A stretch of 64,000 nucleotides of DNA from Psychromonas marina (lineage in GTDB: Bacteria; Pseudomonadota; Gammaproteobacteria; Enterobacterales; Psychromonadaceae), in NCBI RefSeq assembly GCF_030161115.1, contig NZ_BSPQ01000019.1, positions 120,569 through 184,568 on the forward strand, written 5' to 3'. A program made the translations under genes and the position numbers. This document shows, in pieces, positions 45,335 to 55,262 of the stretch; position 1 is the first letter of the stretch; every line of letters begins with the position of its first letter. A model generated the notes under the pieces. It had not been told where the DNA came from, ran no database searches, and was given only the letters and a program-made list of their open reading frames with translations.

Positions 45335-46891
45335 TTAAGCTTGTTGTTTTTTAGAAACACGTAGGTTTAATAACGCTAATGCACCTACAACGATAAAGAT
45401 CAGTGTTGCAATTGCGCTCGCTAAACCAAAGTCTTGACCACCACCACCTTCAAAGGCGATACGGTAGGTGTAACTTACGAGTAAGTCAGTATGACCAGCT
45501 GGTGTTGATGAGCCGATAATATCTGGTGCACCATTAGTTAATAACTGAATCAGTACAAAGTTATTAAAGTTGAATGCAAAGCTTGCGATTAATAACGGTG
45601 TTAATGGTTTTATCATCAACGGTAATGTTATTTTGAAAAAGTTATCAAGTGGCCCTGCACCATCAATTGCTGAGGCTTCATACAGATCACTCGGAATTGA
45701 TTTTAATAGCCCCATACATAGGATCATGATGTAAGGATAACCAAGCCAAGTATTCACGATCAGAATCATGGTTTTAGCCATGTAGGGGTCTGTAAACCAA
45801 TTGACCTTAAAGTTAAATATCCCTTCTAGTAGCTGATTTATTTCACCAAAGCTTTGGTTAAAGAGACCTTTAAATATCAAAATGGAGATAAAGGCAGGCA
45901 CTGCATAGGGTAAAATCAGTAACATACGATAAACCGCTTTACCTTTTAACTCATCCCATTGCACGATTGATGCAAGTACCAAACCGACAGCTAAGGTAAA
46001 TAAAACCGTTAATCCTGCAAAAATAACTGTCCAGATAAATATCTGAATAAACGGCCCTTGAATGCCCTTATCTAAGAAGATACGTGTGAAGTTCTTCCAA
46101 CCATTACCTACGACAAACCCGGGAGAGATGGTATCACCAACAAATTCACCCTGTGCATTGATCGCTTGGTAAAAGCCAGCGTCCATATTCGGTTTTAAAA
46201 TTTCGCCATCGAATTGGCTAACGAGTGTGATGTTATCCTCTTGTAATTGATAAAGCGGGCTACTTGCGGAAAACTCACGTAAGCCACTCATCGATAAAGG
46301 GTGTCCATCGGATGAGATGATGTTTAATTTTGTTAATGCATCACGATTTTGAATAATGAAACGAATAGCTGCTTTAGTACCTGCTTTTTCACCATTACTC
46401 GGTGCTAACGTGATAGGTTCACTAGCGCCTAAATTAAATGCATCAGTTTGATAATTTTCACCATTTTTTTCAAAATGTAGTTGAATCTTGTAATTTTCAA
46501 CTTGGTATAATTCAAACTGATAAGCTGAATTGGGTTGATCATAGGTTTTCGCAAGGAACTGCGTTTGTACTCGTTCAAAGGTAAGTTGATTAGTGCCGCT
46601 GTAATTAGTAAATGCAATACCAATGGTATACATCAGCGGGAAAATGATAAACACCACCATCGCGGCGACGCCTGGGTATATATAACGATGTGAATAGGTA
46701 TCTTCGCGTGCAAAAATAACCACGCCAGATGCAACAACGACTAACGTTAATAGTGCAAAAATAGTCTCATTCTGAGCGTACATTAATACAATGGCGTAAC
46801 CCGCCACTAACGAAACAAGTGTTAATACAATCCATTTAATCCAATTAGCTCGCACACTTAACGATTGCCCAGATTCAATTGCTTGATCCAT
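45335..46891 (-). CDS. malF: Maltose ABC transporter permease MalF
   Basis: 518 residues from ATG 46891 (AGAGG before it; the frame is open 16 codons further). Eight membrane segments with the large periplasmic P2 loop (about 100-270) after TM3 that contacts MalE, and the MalK-coupling EAA loop 'EASAIDGAGPLDNFFKITLP'. Same architecture as E. coli MalF (514). In malEFG, with a hairpin in the malE-malF gap. Confidence 0.98.
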   Translation of the reverse strand: MDQAIESGQSLSVRANWIKWIVLTLVSLVAGYAIVLMYAQNETIFALLTLVVVASGVVIFAREDTYSHRYIYPGVAAMVVFIIFPLMYTIGIAFTNYSGTNQLTFERVQTQFLAKTYDQPNSAYQFELYQVENYKIQLHFEKNGENYQTDAFNLGASEPITLAPSNGEKAGTKAAIRFIIQNRDALTKLNIISSDGHPLSMSGLREFSASSPLYQLQEDNITLVSQFDGEILKPNMDAGFYQAINAQGEFVGDTISPGFVVGNGWKNFTRIFLDKGIQGPFIQIFIWTVIFAGLTVLFTLAVGLVLASIVQWDELKGKAVYRMLLILPYAVPAFISILIFKGLFNQSFGEINQLLEGIFNFKVNWFTDPYMAKTMILIVNTWLGYPYIMILCMGLLKSIPSDLYEASAIDGAGPLDNFFKITLPLMIKPLTPLLIASFAFNFNNFVLIQLLTNGAPDIIGSSTPAGHTDLLVSYTYRIAFEGGGGQDFGLASAIATLIFIVVGALALLNLRVSKKQQA

Positions 46892-46920
46892 AAATACCTC
46901 TTTTAACCCCACGTTCAATA

Positions 46921-46946
46921 AGGTGCAATGGATAGCCATTACACCT
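46921..46946 (-). repeat. malE-malF intergenic hairpin
   Basis: AGGTG-C-AATGG-ATAG-CCATT-A-CACCT on the plus strand: an 11-bp stem with one mismatch and a 4-nt loop, 12 nt after the malE stop. It probably protects the malE part of the message so that binding protein is made in excess, as the REP elements in E. coli malE-malF do (known); the role here is inferred. Confidence 0.6.
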
Positions 46947-46957
46947 CTTTATTACAA

Positions 46958-48142
46958 CTATTTGATAATACGTTCTGCTGCATCATCTAATGCATCAGAG
47001 ACAGTTTGACGTCCCTGTACAGCATTGTTAATCGCGGTACGTTCTGCATACCAAAATTTCGACATTTCTGCGATATTAGGCATAATTTCACCTGTTTCTG
47101 CATTTAACATCGTTGCCGTAATACGCGGATCTTTTTCAAGCTCAGTTTGGAAAGATTTCAATGCAACAGCACCTAGTGGCTTATCGTTATTTACTGATGC
47201 TAAACCTTCATCTGTTAATAGGTAGTTTTCGATGAACTCTTTTGCTAACTCTTTATTAGGACTTGCACTGTTAATACCAGCCGTTAAAACACCAACGAAT
47301 GGCTTAGCAGGTTGACCTTTGTATGTTGGCAATACAGCTACACCGTAGTTAATACCACTTTTATCGATGTTACCCCATGACCAAGGGCCATTGATTGTCA
47401 TCGCCGTTTTACCGGTATTAAACGCAGATTCAGCAATTGAGTAATCTACATCTGGGCTTATCTCTTTACGCTCAATCATATCCACGATAAATTGTAACGC
47501 ACCTTTAGAACCAGCATTATTTACGCCCGTATTTTTAGCATCGTAAGCACCATTTTTAAATGCAAATGCGTAACCGCCATCAGCAGCAATTAATGGCCAT
47601 GTGAAGAACGGTTCTTTTAAGTTCCACATGATTGCAGATTTGTCTTCTTTCTTTAGACGTTCATCAATAGCACGTACTTCTTCCCATGATTTAGGAGGAT
47701 TAGGCACTAGGTCTTTATTATAGATAAGAGAAAGTGACTCAACAGCAACCGGGTAACCAACATATTTATTATTATAAGTTACCGCATCCCATGTAAAATC
47801 AACCATTTTTGATTTTAAAGCAGCACTTGGTTTAACTTCAGCTAGTAAACCTGCTTGTGCCCATTGACCAAAACGGTCATGTGCCCAAAAGATGATATCT
47901 GGCCCATCACCTGTTGATGCTACTTGTTGATATTTTTCTTCTAATTTATCAGGGTGAGCAACGATCACTTTTACACCTGTATCCGCTTCGAATTTTTTAC
48001 CCACTAACGCCAAACCGTCATAACCTTTGTCACCGTTAATCCATATTGTGATTTGACCTTCATCCATTTTCGCATGAGCAATATTTGCACTACTAAGTGC
48101 AACTAAAACTGAAACGGCAAGTGTACTGAGTGTTTTTTTCAT
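46958..48142 (-). CDS. malE: Maltose/maltodextrin-binding periplasmic protein MalE
   Basis: 394 residues (E. coli 396). Signal peptide '[24 protein letters not shown]', mature start '[21 protein letters not shown]' and segments '[21 protein letters not shown]', '[21 protein letters not shown]' and the C-terminal '[12 protein letters not shown]' match MalE closely. Delivers maltose to MalFGK2. First gene of malEFG, divergent from malT, with MalT-box-like motifs about 95-115 nt upstream. Confidence 0.98.
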   Translation of the reverse strand: MKKTLSTLAVSVLVALSSANIAHAKMDEGQITIWINGDKGYDGLALVGKKFEADTGVKVIVAHPDKLEEKYQQVASTGDGPDIIFWAHDRFGQWAQAGLLAEVKPSAALKSKMVDFTWDAVTYNNKYVGYPVAVESLSLIYNKDLVPNPPKSWEEVRAIDERLKKEDKSAIMWNLKEPFFTWPLIAADGGYAFAFKNGAYDAKNTGVNNAGSKGALQFIVDMIERKEISPDVDYSIAESAFNTGKTAMTINGPWSWGNIDKSGINYGVAVLPTYKGQPAKPFVGVLTAGINSASPNKELAKEFIENYLLTDEGLASVNNDKPLGAVALKSFQTELEKDPRITATMLNAETGEIMPNIAEMSKFWYAERTAINNAVQGRQTVSDALDDAAERIIK

Positions 48143-48525
48143 AGTTATTACCTTTAATGAGTAGTTGATTATGATGGTTTGTTGTTATTTCCTTTTATTA
48201 ACGATGCAAACAATAAGTCGCATAGCTAGCTAGGTCATCCCCCTATCAACTACGCCCCCTGCTATAACTAACATAAACAGCTGTAAACAAAAGGAATATA
48301 ATCATCACAAAAAAACAAACATTTACTTTTGTTACAAAATGAAACAAGAATTGTGACAACTAAAGGCGTATAATAGTAAGGTTAACTGGTCTAGATGCGA
48401 ATAAGTTAAATCGCACTACTAAAAATAATTAATACTTAAGTGGATGAGAGCAACATTTAAATTAATTCAGCTTTCACACGGATGTTAAACAAGAATAAGT
48501 AATACCGTTTTATTAAGGGTTACAG
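48143..48525. other. 383-bp divergent malE-malT spacer
   Basis: Contains the malE MalT-box-like motifs (48233-48260) on the malE side and AT-rich sequence with no recognised site on the malT side. A lone TGTGAC near 48353 has no matching TCACA half, so I do not call a CRP site. No gene. Confidence 0.55.
48233..48260 (-). promoter_or_regulatory. MalT-box-like pair upstream of malE
   Basis: On the minus strand GGGGATGACC (8 of 10 to the E. coli MalT box GGGGA(T/G)GAGG) and GGGGGCGTAG, G-runs 16 bp apart in the same orientation. The second is the same 10-mer (TACGCCCCCT on plus) as upstream of malM. Confidence 0.6.
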
Positions 48526-51216
48526 ATGCTAATAAAGTCTAAATTAAATGCACCGCGAATAGTCAAGAATACTATCTCACGCTTAAATCTTTTCAATGAT
48601 TTTGATGCCATAAAACTAGGGTTAATCACCGCGCCAGCAGGTTATGGAAAAACCAATTTGTTGTGTGAATGGGCAATACAAAAGCAGGATAATAGCGCGT
48701 GGTTTAGTATTGACAAGTATGATAATACTCCTCAACAATTCGCTAATTACTTTATTTTCAGCCTTGCCGAAATCGAAGGCATTAACTGCCCTGCAACGAT
48801 TGAGATAGTAAAACAAAGCAATGAATTAGATCTTATTTCATTATTTACACTTTTCTTTAATGAAACCTCAGAGCAGCATGCCGCTATCAGTATCGTTTTT
48901 GATGACTTTCATCACATTACTGATAACAATATTTTACAGGCACTCAGTTTCTTCATTAAGCATATGCCGAACAATTGGCAAATGTTAATGAGTTCACGAT
49001 CTCCAACACAGTTGCCAATCTCTAATTTACGCATTAAGCAGCAATTATTTGAGCTAAACATCGAAAAGCTCTCATTTAGCGATGAGGAAAGTTTACAGTT
49101 TTTTGAAGCAAGCCTTTCATTCTCATTACCTACGCCTGTCGTGCTCAATCTCAATCAAGCCGTTTCAGGCTGGCCAACAGCGTTACAGTTGGTTGCTATT
49201 TTAAGTAAAGATGCAGACAGTTTCTCTGAATACGCACAGCAGATTGCTCAAAATGAGCATATATACCTTTGGGATTATTTTGATGAAGAGGTTTTCACGC
49301 ACTTATCAGAGCAACTGCAAACATTGTTATTGCGCATCGCACCATTGAGTAAAATCAATGCTCATATTATTAATCAACTTTGTGAAACCAATGAAGGTGC
49401 ACCTTTACTGGCACAACTTAATGAACAAAGTAACTTGATTATTAAACTGCCTAAACAAGACGATTGGTATGCATGTAATAGTTTTTTAAAGAATTTCTTA
49501 CGTTATAAAAGTCAGCAAAATAATATTAAGTTATTAACCGATAAAGAAGTAGCCACCTTATGGCTAGGACAACATCAAGCTGATGAAGCGATGCCATACG
49601 TATTACGTAGTGCAGACCAAGAACTCACTATTTCACTATTACAACAAGCTGGCTGGGCACTGTTTCATGATGGGCAGTTTAACCAACTACAAGAATGTTT
49701 TAGTTTAATTAAGCAAGCTATCTGGTTACACCCAGAGTTAGTTATCTTAAAAGCGTGGATGTTACAAAGTCATCATCAGCATTACAAAGTAGCGCCTTTC
49801 ATTAAACAAGCTGAAAAAATGTTTAGCGAACATGATTTGACGTTATCACCCGAGACATTAAGTGAATTGATGGTGATAAAAGCGCAGATTTCGATAAACC
49901 AAGGGCGTATCAGTGATGCACTGAAACAGGCGCAAGATACATTATCTAATCTCGCAGCCCCAACCAGCACACGTACCAATATTATTGCTCAAACGATTAT
50001 TGGTGAATCATATCACTGCCTGGGTAAACTAGAGCCCGCTTACCAATGCTTTCAAGAGGTAATATTACTGGCGAGTGAGCAAGATATGCACCAAAACATT
50101 ATCTGGTGTTTATATCAGCAGGCTGAAATATTACAAGCACAAAGCTTGCATCAAAAAGCGGAAGACCATTTAAATAGCGCCATTATATTAATCAAAAAAC
50201 ATCATTTAGAGTCCCTGCCTTTGTATGCGTTCCCATTACACTTCAGAGTGCAAAGGGCTTACCAAGCGGGGCAATTTGAACTCGCGAACCAACTCTGTGA
50301 GCAAGCGCTTGAGGTACTTAAAACCTACGATGAACAATGGCTTTTATATACCTATACACTGCAAGCTAAAGTGGCACTCGAACGTGGAAGCAGTGACCAA
50401 GCTAAGCATTTGATCGACGAAGTCGAGCGCTTATTACGCAACCAAAATTATCACAGTGATTGGATCGCATCAGCAAATTACGCACGCCTAAAATATTGGC
50501 GACTCACTAACGATGTAGCTGCAATTGAAAAATGGTTACAGCAAGCACCAAAACCAGTCAGTGCATTTAACCATTTTGATCAATGCCATAACCGTAACCT
50601 TATTCGTGCTTTTATTAAGCTAGGGCAGTTTGATGAGGCCTTGCAGGTTGCACAAAAAAATATGTCTGATGCGCAATCTTGTGAATTACAGATGGAAGTC
50701 AACCGCAACTTAATTTTATTAACCAGTATCGAAACTAAGCTACAAAAATTCTCCAATGCAAAACTGCACCTACATCAGGCTGTTGAATCATCACTTTACA
50801 CCGGGCTAGATACTTGTTTTATCAGAGAATCTGAAAACCATAAGCCAATTTACCAAGAGCTGGCAAATGACCCATCGATGATCGCTTCGGTTAAAACTAA
50901 ACTGATGAAGTTACTGTCATTGTCAGGCATTAGCTTAAATGAAGGTCCTAAAAATCCTTTTGATAGTGCTGCAGTCATTAAAATTACCAATCATACGCGT
51001 ACCCCACGTTTGGTAAAAAACATTCCACTCACACCACGTGAATGGCAAGTATTAGGCCTGATTCATTCCGGATGTCGTAATCATGAGATTGCCAACTCTA
51101 TGGGAGTTGCTCCCACGACTATCAAATCACATATCCGTAATGTTTATCAGAAACTAGGGCTTGAAAACCGTAAAGAAGCGTTACAACTGAGTGAGCAATT
51201 AGTCGCCCTGATTTAA
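48526..51216 (+). CDS. malT: Transcriptional activator MalT
   Basis: 895 residues (E. coli 901); ATP- and maltotriose-dependent activator of the mal genes. N-terminal STAND ATPase with Walker A 'APAGYGKTNL' (36-45), Walker B-like 'SIVFDDFHH', winged-helix and superhelical TPR-like repeats in the middle (about 400-800), and a C-terminal LuxR-type HTH ('LTPREWQVLGLIHSGCRNHEIANSM...TTIKSHIRNVYQKLGLENRKEA', about 830-890). Divergent from malE; the nearby MalT-box-like sites suggest it controls malEFG, malK and malM. Confidence 0.96.
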   Translation: MLIKSKLNAPRIVKNTISRLNLFNDFDAIKLGLITAPAGYGKTNLLCEWAIQKQDNSAWFSIDKYDNTPQQFANYFIFSLAEIEGINCPATIEIVKQSNELDLISLFTLFFNETSEQHAAISIVFDDFHHITDNNILQALSFFIKHMPNNWQMLMSSRSPTQLPISNLRIKQQLFELNIEKLSFSDEESLQFFEASLSFSLPTPVVLNLNQAVSGWPTALQLVAILSKDADSFSEYAQQIAQNEHIYLWDYFDEEVFTHLSEQLQTLLLRIAPLSKINAHIINQLCETNEGAPLLAQLNEQSNLIIKLPKQDDWYACNSFLKNFLRYKSQQNNIKLLTDKEVATLWLGQHQADEAMPYVLRSADQELTISLLQQAGWALFHDGQFNQLQECFSLIKQAIWLHPELVILKAWMLQSHHQHYKVAPFIKQAEKMFSEHDLTLSPETLSELMVIKAQISINQGRISDALKQAQDTLSNLAAPTSTRTNIIAQTIIGESYHCLGKLEPAYQCFQEVILLASEQDMHQNIIWCLYQQAEILQAQSLHQKAEDHLNSAIILIKKHHLESLPLYAFPLHFRVQRAYQAGQFELANQLCEQALEVLKTYDEQWLLYTYTLQAKVALERGSSDQAKHLIDEVERLLRNQNYHSDWIASANYARLKYWRLTNDVAAIEKWLQQAPKPVSAFNHFDQCHNRNLIRAFIKLGQFDEALQVAQKNMSDAQSCELQMEVNRNLILLTSIETKLQKFSNAKLHLHQAVESSLYTGLDTCFIRESENHKPIYQELANDPSMIASVKTKLMKLLSLSGISLNEGPKNPFDSAAVIKITNHTRTPRLVKNIPLTPREWQVLGLIHSGCRNHEIANSMGVAPTTIKSHIRNVYQKLGLENRKEALQLSEQLVALI

Positions 51217-51315
51217 TAAATTGTTTATCACCTACTAAGCATTGCATTTATAAAATGAAAAATAAATGCAATGATTACAACCACTAACAAGTAAAAATAA
51301 CAGCTTACATTATAT

Positions 51316-51355
51316 CCTCACCCCCTAATTTATATAATAATTGTCTACTCCCCCC
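51316..51355 (-). promoter_or_regulatory. MalT-box-like motifs upstream of malK
   Basis: On the minus strand GGGGGTGAGG (9 of 10 to the MalT consensus, 51325-51316) and GGGGGGAGTA (51355-51346). They sit 85-120 nt before the malK start, opposite in orientation to the gene. The G/C runs are unusual in this AT-rich sequence. Confidence 0.6.
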
Positions 51356-51437
51356 TTTCAGGAGGAGGATGAATAACCATTATTCAGCCATAATGGCGAC
51401 ACTGAAAATCAAATTGACACAAATGAGAGGAAAACAG

Positions 51438-52583
51438 ATGGCGAATGTCGTGCTAAAAAAAGTAACCAAAGCATTTGGCAATGTTGTGGTACAAAAGGAC
51501 ATCGATTTAGAGATCATTGATGGTGAGTTTATCGCTTTTGTTGGCCCTTCTGGCTGCGGTAAAACAACACTTTTACGCATGATAGCTGGGCTGGAAGATA
51601 TTACTTCAGGCGACCTTTATATCGACAATAGACGCGTTAATGATATTCCACCTTCTGAGCGCTCTATCAGCATGGTGTTTCAATCATACGCGCTTTATCC
51701 ACACCTTAATTTAAAAGATAATATGACTTTTGGTTTACGCCTTAAGAAGACCGATCCTAAAGAAATTGAAGAGCGCTTAGATTACGCGACTTCTATCTTG
51801 CAGCTTGGTAGCCAGTTAGAGAAAAAACCAAAAGAGTTATCAGGTGGGCAACAACAGCGTGTTGCTATTGGTCGTACCTTAGTGAACCGCCCTAAAGTAT
51901 TGTTATTTGATGAACCACTATCAAACCTTGATGCATCATTACGTGTACAAATGCGTATTGAGATAAGTAAACTGCATAAACGCCTTAACTCAACCATGGT
52001 ATACGTAACTCATGACCAAGTTGAAGCGATGACAATGGCAGATCGTATCGTCGTATTAGAAGGTGGCCGCATCGCACAAGTCGGTACCCCACTTGAGCTA
52101 TACCATTATCCAGAAAATCGTTTTGTAGCAGGCTTTATTGGTTCTCCTAAAATGAACTTTATCAATGCGAAGGTAGTAGAGTTAAATAACGAAGGTGTTA
52201 AAGTTCAACTGCCTAACGGCTCAGCTTTAACAGTACAGGTTGAGCATGACAGCTTAACGGTCGGTGATTCTGTTTCTGTTGGTATTCGTCCTGAACATAT
52301 TGATACTTCAGTATCAGAACAGTGTAATAGCGGCGAACCAGTAACAGAAGGTCTTACCTTAAGTAGTGAAATTCAAGTACTTGAACAACTTGGACATGAG
52401 ACACAAATTTATGTTGAAGCAACTTGTATCGAAAGCGATCTTATTATTCGTTACTTTGATGTTGCTGATGTCGCGCTAGGACAGCAATTCAAATTCAGAT
52501 TACCTGAATATCGCTGTCACCTGTTTAAGAAAGATGGGACCGCTTGTAAGCGTACCTATCAAGAGATAGGTGCTAAAAAATAG
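51438..52583 (+). CDS. malK: Maltose transporter ATPase MalK
   Basis: 381 residues from ATG 51438 (GAGAGG before it). ABC ATPase: Walker A '[11 protein letters not shown]', Q-loop 'QSYALYPH', signature 'LSGGQQQR', Walker B '[12 protein letters not shown]', H-loop 'VTHDQ', then the C-terminal regulatory domain (about 235-381) that in E. coli binds MalT and EIIA. The frame opens at ATG 51369 right after GGAGGAGG, adding 23 residues; the start used matches the family opening '[11 protein letters not shown]'. Not beside malEFG but in the same region. Confidence 0.97.
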   Translation: MANVVLKKVTKAFGNVVVQKDIDLEIIDGEFIAFVGPSGCGKTTLLRMIAGLEDITSGDLYIDNRRVNDIPPSERSISMVFQSYALYPHLNLKDNMTFGLRLKKTDPKEIEERLDYATSILQLGSQLEKKPKELSGGQQQRVAIGRTLVNRPKVLLFDEPLSNLDASLRVQMRIEISKLHKRLNSTMVYVTHDQVEAMTMADRIVVLEGGRIAQVGTPLELYHYPENRFVAGFIGSPKMNFINAKVVELNNEGVKVQLPNGSALTVQVEHDSLTVGDSVSVGIRPEHIDTSVSEQCNSGEPVTEGLTLSSEIQVLEQLGHETQIYVEATCIESDLIIRYFDVADVALGQQFKFRLPEYRCHLFKKDGTACKRTYQEIGAKK

Positions 52584-52610
52584 CACGTTAGGCCGCCTAA
52601 CATAAGAAAA

Positions 52611-52645
52611 TTTATTACCCATGTACAAGTGACATGGGTAATAAA
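52611..52645 (+). terminator. Long hairpin after malK
   Basis: TTTATTACCCATGT / ACATGGGTAATAAA, perfect 14-bp stem with 7-nt loop; TTTATTACCCC recurs just beyond (52654-52664). A shorter GTTAGG/CCTAAC hairpin is at 52587-52601. No T-run, so a terminator or RNA stabiliser. Confidence 0.55.
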
Positions 52646-52807
52646 TATTAATCATTTATTACCCCTATAACTCAGCGTTTCTAGTTTAAGCAGCTTACTT
52701 TCCGTATTAACCAACAAAAAATGACTGGATACGATGCACTTAAATTAATGCTTGTAATGACAAACCTATTTCCCCGTAAGAATGACTACTCAGTAGCTTA
52801 TTGAAGA

Positions 52808-53659
52808 CTATAAGCCGCAAAAGTTCACCTGCTGAAAACCATAATCACTAAAAGAATGACATAGTGCAGATAAATGTTGTTGGTCGCTAAAATGCTGAGT
52901 GTAAAAGGCTTGATTTATCTTAATTTCAGCAACACCTTCGCTAGGATTATGCTGTTCTACCTCAAGTAACTGTTTAACACGTAATGCGATAGCTTCTCCC
53001 GAATCCACTAATTTAATCGGCCGTGTAAAGCAGGCAGCTATTTCAGCTTTAATTAACGGGAAGTGGGTACAGCCTAATACTAATGTATCAGGTTGTAGTT
53101 GCTCTTTACCCTCTATTTTCTGATCACTAGCTAACTCACTAAGCCAAGGTGCCAGCACCGCTTTAAAATCCTTAAGGGCAACAGGTTTACCAATCAACTT
53201 ATCTTCCGCAAGTTTCACCAATTCAGTTGAACCAATACGTAAAACCGTTTTACCCGCTGCAAATTCATTAATCAGCTGACGAGTATAAATGCGTTCAATG
53301 GTAGCTGGCGTGGCTAATAACCCGATGACATTATTAGTGGTAATGCGTGTAGCAGGTTTGATAGCAGGTACCACTCCAACAATCGGTATAGAGAAATGTA
53401 ATCTGAGGGCTTCAAGAGCAACCGTACTTGCCGAGTTGCATGCAATCACAACCAAATCAACAGGATGCTGAGACATAAAATCGGCTAATAATTGTGTAAG
53501 ACGTTCAACTAATTTAGTTCGAGGCAATTCCCCATAAGGAAAATAGGCATTATCAAATAAATAATGACAGCTAATGCAAGGGTTTAGTTTAACAATCTGT
53601 TCGTAAACAGATAACCCTCCGACCCCAGAGTCAAATATAAGTATTCGCTTTACAGACAT
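52808..53659 (-). CDS. murI: Glutamate racemase
   Basis: 283 residues; converts L- to D-glutamate for peptidoglycan. Two catalytic cysteines are visible: 'VVIACNSASTVALE' and 'LVLGCTHFPLIK', with 'FDSGVGGLSVYEQI' at the N-terminus. Lies between malK and malM on the opposite strand, so it interrupts what is a malK-lamB-malM operon in E. coli. Confidence 0.97.
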   Translation of the reverse strand: MSVKRILIFDSGVGGLSVYEQIVKLNPCISCHYLFDNAYFPYGELPRTKLVERLTQLLADFMSQHPVDLVVIACNSASTVALEALRLHFSIPIVGVVPAIKPATRITTNNVIGLLATPATIERIYTRQLINEFAAGKTVLRIGSTELVKLAEDKLIGKPVALKDFKAVLAPWLSELASDQKIEGKEQLQPDTLVLGCTHFPLIKAEIAACFTRPIKLVDSGEAIALRVKQLLEVEQHNPSEGVAEIKINQAFYTQHFSDQQHLSALCHSFSDYGFQQVNFCGL

Positions 53660-53796
53660 TAATATTAAGTTCCTTGGTAAAAAAAGTATTTTAGCCTGTA
53701 ATCTAAGAAGAAAGAAATCAAATGATACTTCACCGCCTACTTAGCTTTAGATTACTCGCCATTATGATATAAATATAAATAACAAAAAGGAGGCAG

Positions 53797-53810
53797 CTCC
53801 CCCTCCCCAT
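53797..53810 (-). promoter_or_regulatory. MalT-box-like motif upstream of malM (distal)
   Basis: Minus strand GGGGAGGGGG, 9 of 10 to the MalT consensus, in a C-rich block on plus (CTCCCCCTCCCC). About 300 nt before malM. Confidence 0.5.
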
Positions 53811-53935
53811 AATTAGAAGCGATACTTTATCGCTATTTGCAAAGGGAGTTAACTATTATTACGTCTCAAATATCAGTGATGCGCTCTCGTTTTGTTTAAC
53901 TCAACTAATCGCATCATCATATTAATAGAGACTAT

Positions 53936-53947
53936 CTACGCCCCCTT
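53936..53947 (-). promoter_or_regulatory. MalT-box-like motif upstream of malM (proximal)
   Basis: Plus strand CTACGCCCCCTT; contains the 10-mer TACGCCCCCT identical to the malE-side box at 48251-48260. About 165 nt before malM. Confidence 0.5.
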
Positions 53948-54111
53948 CTGCTCCCTATACCAATTTTTCTTTAGTCGTTATACTGCTCTTAGCTGGCAAC
54001 CTTTACGCTGCTAATGATGAGTTATGCAAGGCAGCATGAGCAATCCTAAATAAACGCTAAGTGAAATACTAATACCTTTCTTTAAAGGACTTTTATATCA
54101 AGGACATTCTT

Positions 54112-55008
54112 ATGATCAATCGTTTAAAATTAAATACAACTTGTGCAACATTGTTTTTTTCTCTGACTTTAGCAGGTTGCTCAAGCACCGCATTACACTC
54201 ACCTAAAGCGAATAATCCCAATGCTTTCGTCAGTAATGCCGAAGCAAGTGAACAATTAGCTGAAAGCAAAACCTGCTGTGATAGTCTACAACAGTTAACA
54301 TATCAACCATTGGATAACACAGAGGTGCAATACATCGCTTTTGATAACAATGCACTGTCTTATAACTTTGAAAGCGGTAAGAGCCTCTATAAGGCTTATA
54401 AAATAGATAAAAATATCAGTGAATTAAAGATGACAGTGAGTGGTCTATTTTACAATACGGTCTTTGTGCCACAGATATTATTACTGGATAGCAACTTTAA
54501 AAAGACACGTATTATCAGTGCCGATAAGTTTGCCTATATACCCGCAAAATTTCTAAATGGTGATCAGTTAACTGCAAGTTTGACTATTAAACGTCCAAAT
54601 CTAAGTAATCCAAATAATGAAACCTACTTCGTTATATATACGACTCAGGAGGCGATTCAAGATACAACGACAGTCACTCATCCTGCTAAACTTGACGCGC
54701 GTGCACGTAGCCTTGCAGAGCCAAACATTGCAGATCCAGTGATCAGCCACTCTGCAATGGGGGTTGTAAAAATTGAATTTGAAACAGAGAATAATAGCGA
54801 TGACTATGTGGCATCAGAGGTGGCATCAGAGCCCGCACCAGTTGAGCAGCAACTACAAAACAATGTCACAGACCGTCAGTTTAATGAAATGATCACCACG
54901 GCTGTTGAAAATAATGAGATAGAAAAAGCGATGCAACTTGTTGACCAAGCAGAGGCGGCAGGCTCAACAAGCGCCCGCGATACATTTGTAGATGCAATCA
55001 AAAAATAA
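54112..55008 (+). CDS. malM: Maltose operon periplasmic protein MalM
   Basis: 298 residues; MalM of unknown biochemical role, periplasmic. N-terminal signal 'FFSLTLAGCSSTALHSPKAN' has a lipobox-like L-A-G-C, so it may be lipidated here. The body ('CCDSLQQLTYQPLDNTEVQYIAF', 'VSGLFYNTVFVPQILLLDSNF') follows the MalM family pattern, with a Ser/Glu-rich C-terminal extension. Own promoter with MalT-like boxes instead of being behind lamB. Confidence 0.87.
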   Translation: MINRLKLNTTCATLFFSLTLAGCSSTALHSPKANNPNAFVSNAEASEQLAESKTCCDSLQQLTYQPLDNTEVQYIAFDNNALSYNFESGKSLYKAYKIDKNISELKMTVSGLFYNTVFVPQILLLDSNFKKTRIISADKFAYIPAKFLNGDQLTASLTIKRPNLSNPNNETYFVIYTTQEAIQDTTTVTHPAKLDARARSLAEPNIADPVISHSAMGVVKIEFETENNSDDYVASEVASEPAPVEQQLQNNVTDRQFNEMITTAVENNEIEKAMQLVDQAEAAGSTSARDTFVDAIKK

Positions 55009-55022
55009 TAAGCTCCTTTCTA

Positions 55023-55051
55023 ATAGCTGTCAGCCTTGTGCTGCCGGCTAT
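55023..55051 (+). terminator. Hairpin after malM
   Basis: ATAGCTGTCAGC-cttgt-GCTGCCGGCTAT, 12-bp stem with two mismatches, 15 nt past the malM stop. It resembles the AGCTGTCAG/CTGATAGCT arms of family A but without the rest. Confidence 0.45.
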
Positions 55052-55128
55052 CTGAAACAGAGGTATCAAATCACGCTACAACAACCCAGCTTCTCCTTTC
55101 TAATGAGCTCCATTAGTTAATTTATTTA

Positions 55129-55138
55129 CCCCCCTCCC
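55129..55138. promoter_or_regulatory. C-rich MalT-like motif between malM and trmA
   Basis: CCCCCCTCCC (minus GGGAGGGGGG), resembling the mal motifs. It is 125 nt upstream of trmA, where no maltose control is expected. Low confidence. Confidence 0.25.
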
Positions 55139-55262
55139 TTCATGACTCAAGATAATGACTAATACTATCTATAATTAGTGTTGGTAACTGGCGTTAAATC
55201 CTTTAAAATCTTGCCTCTCAAACTATCAAGCTATTAAGCTATCAAAAAAGGTTAAAATAAGT

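Larger units (their letters stand above)
53660..54111. other. 452-bp spacer between murI and malM
   Basis: Divergent promoter region of murI and malM, with the two MalT-box-like motifs (53797-53810, 53936-53947) and no gene. Around 54000-54050 a stretch with ATGATGAGTTATGCAA faintly recalls the family B element, too weak to call. Confidence 0.55.

Noticed and set aside
48340..48365. CRP site upstream of malT (TGTGAC)
   Set aside because: Only one half-site; no TCACA six bases on.
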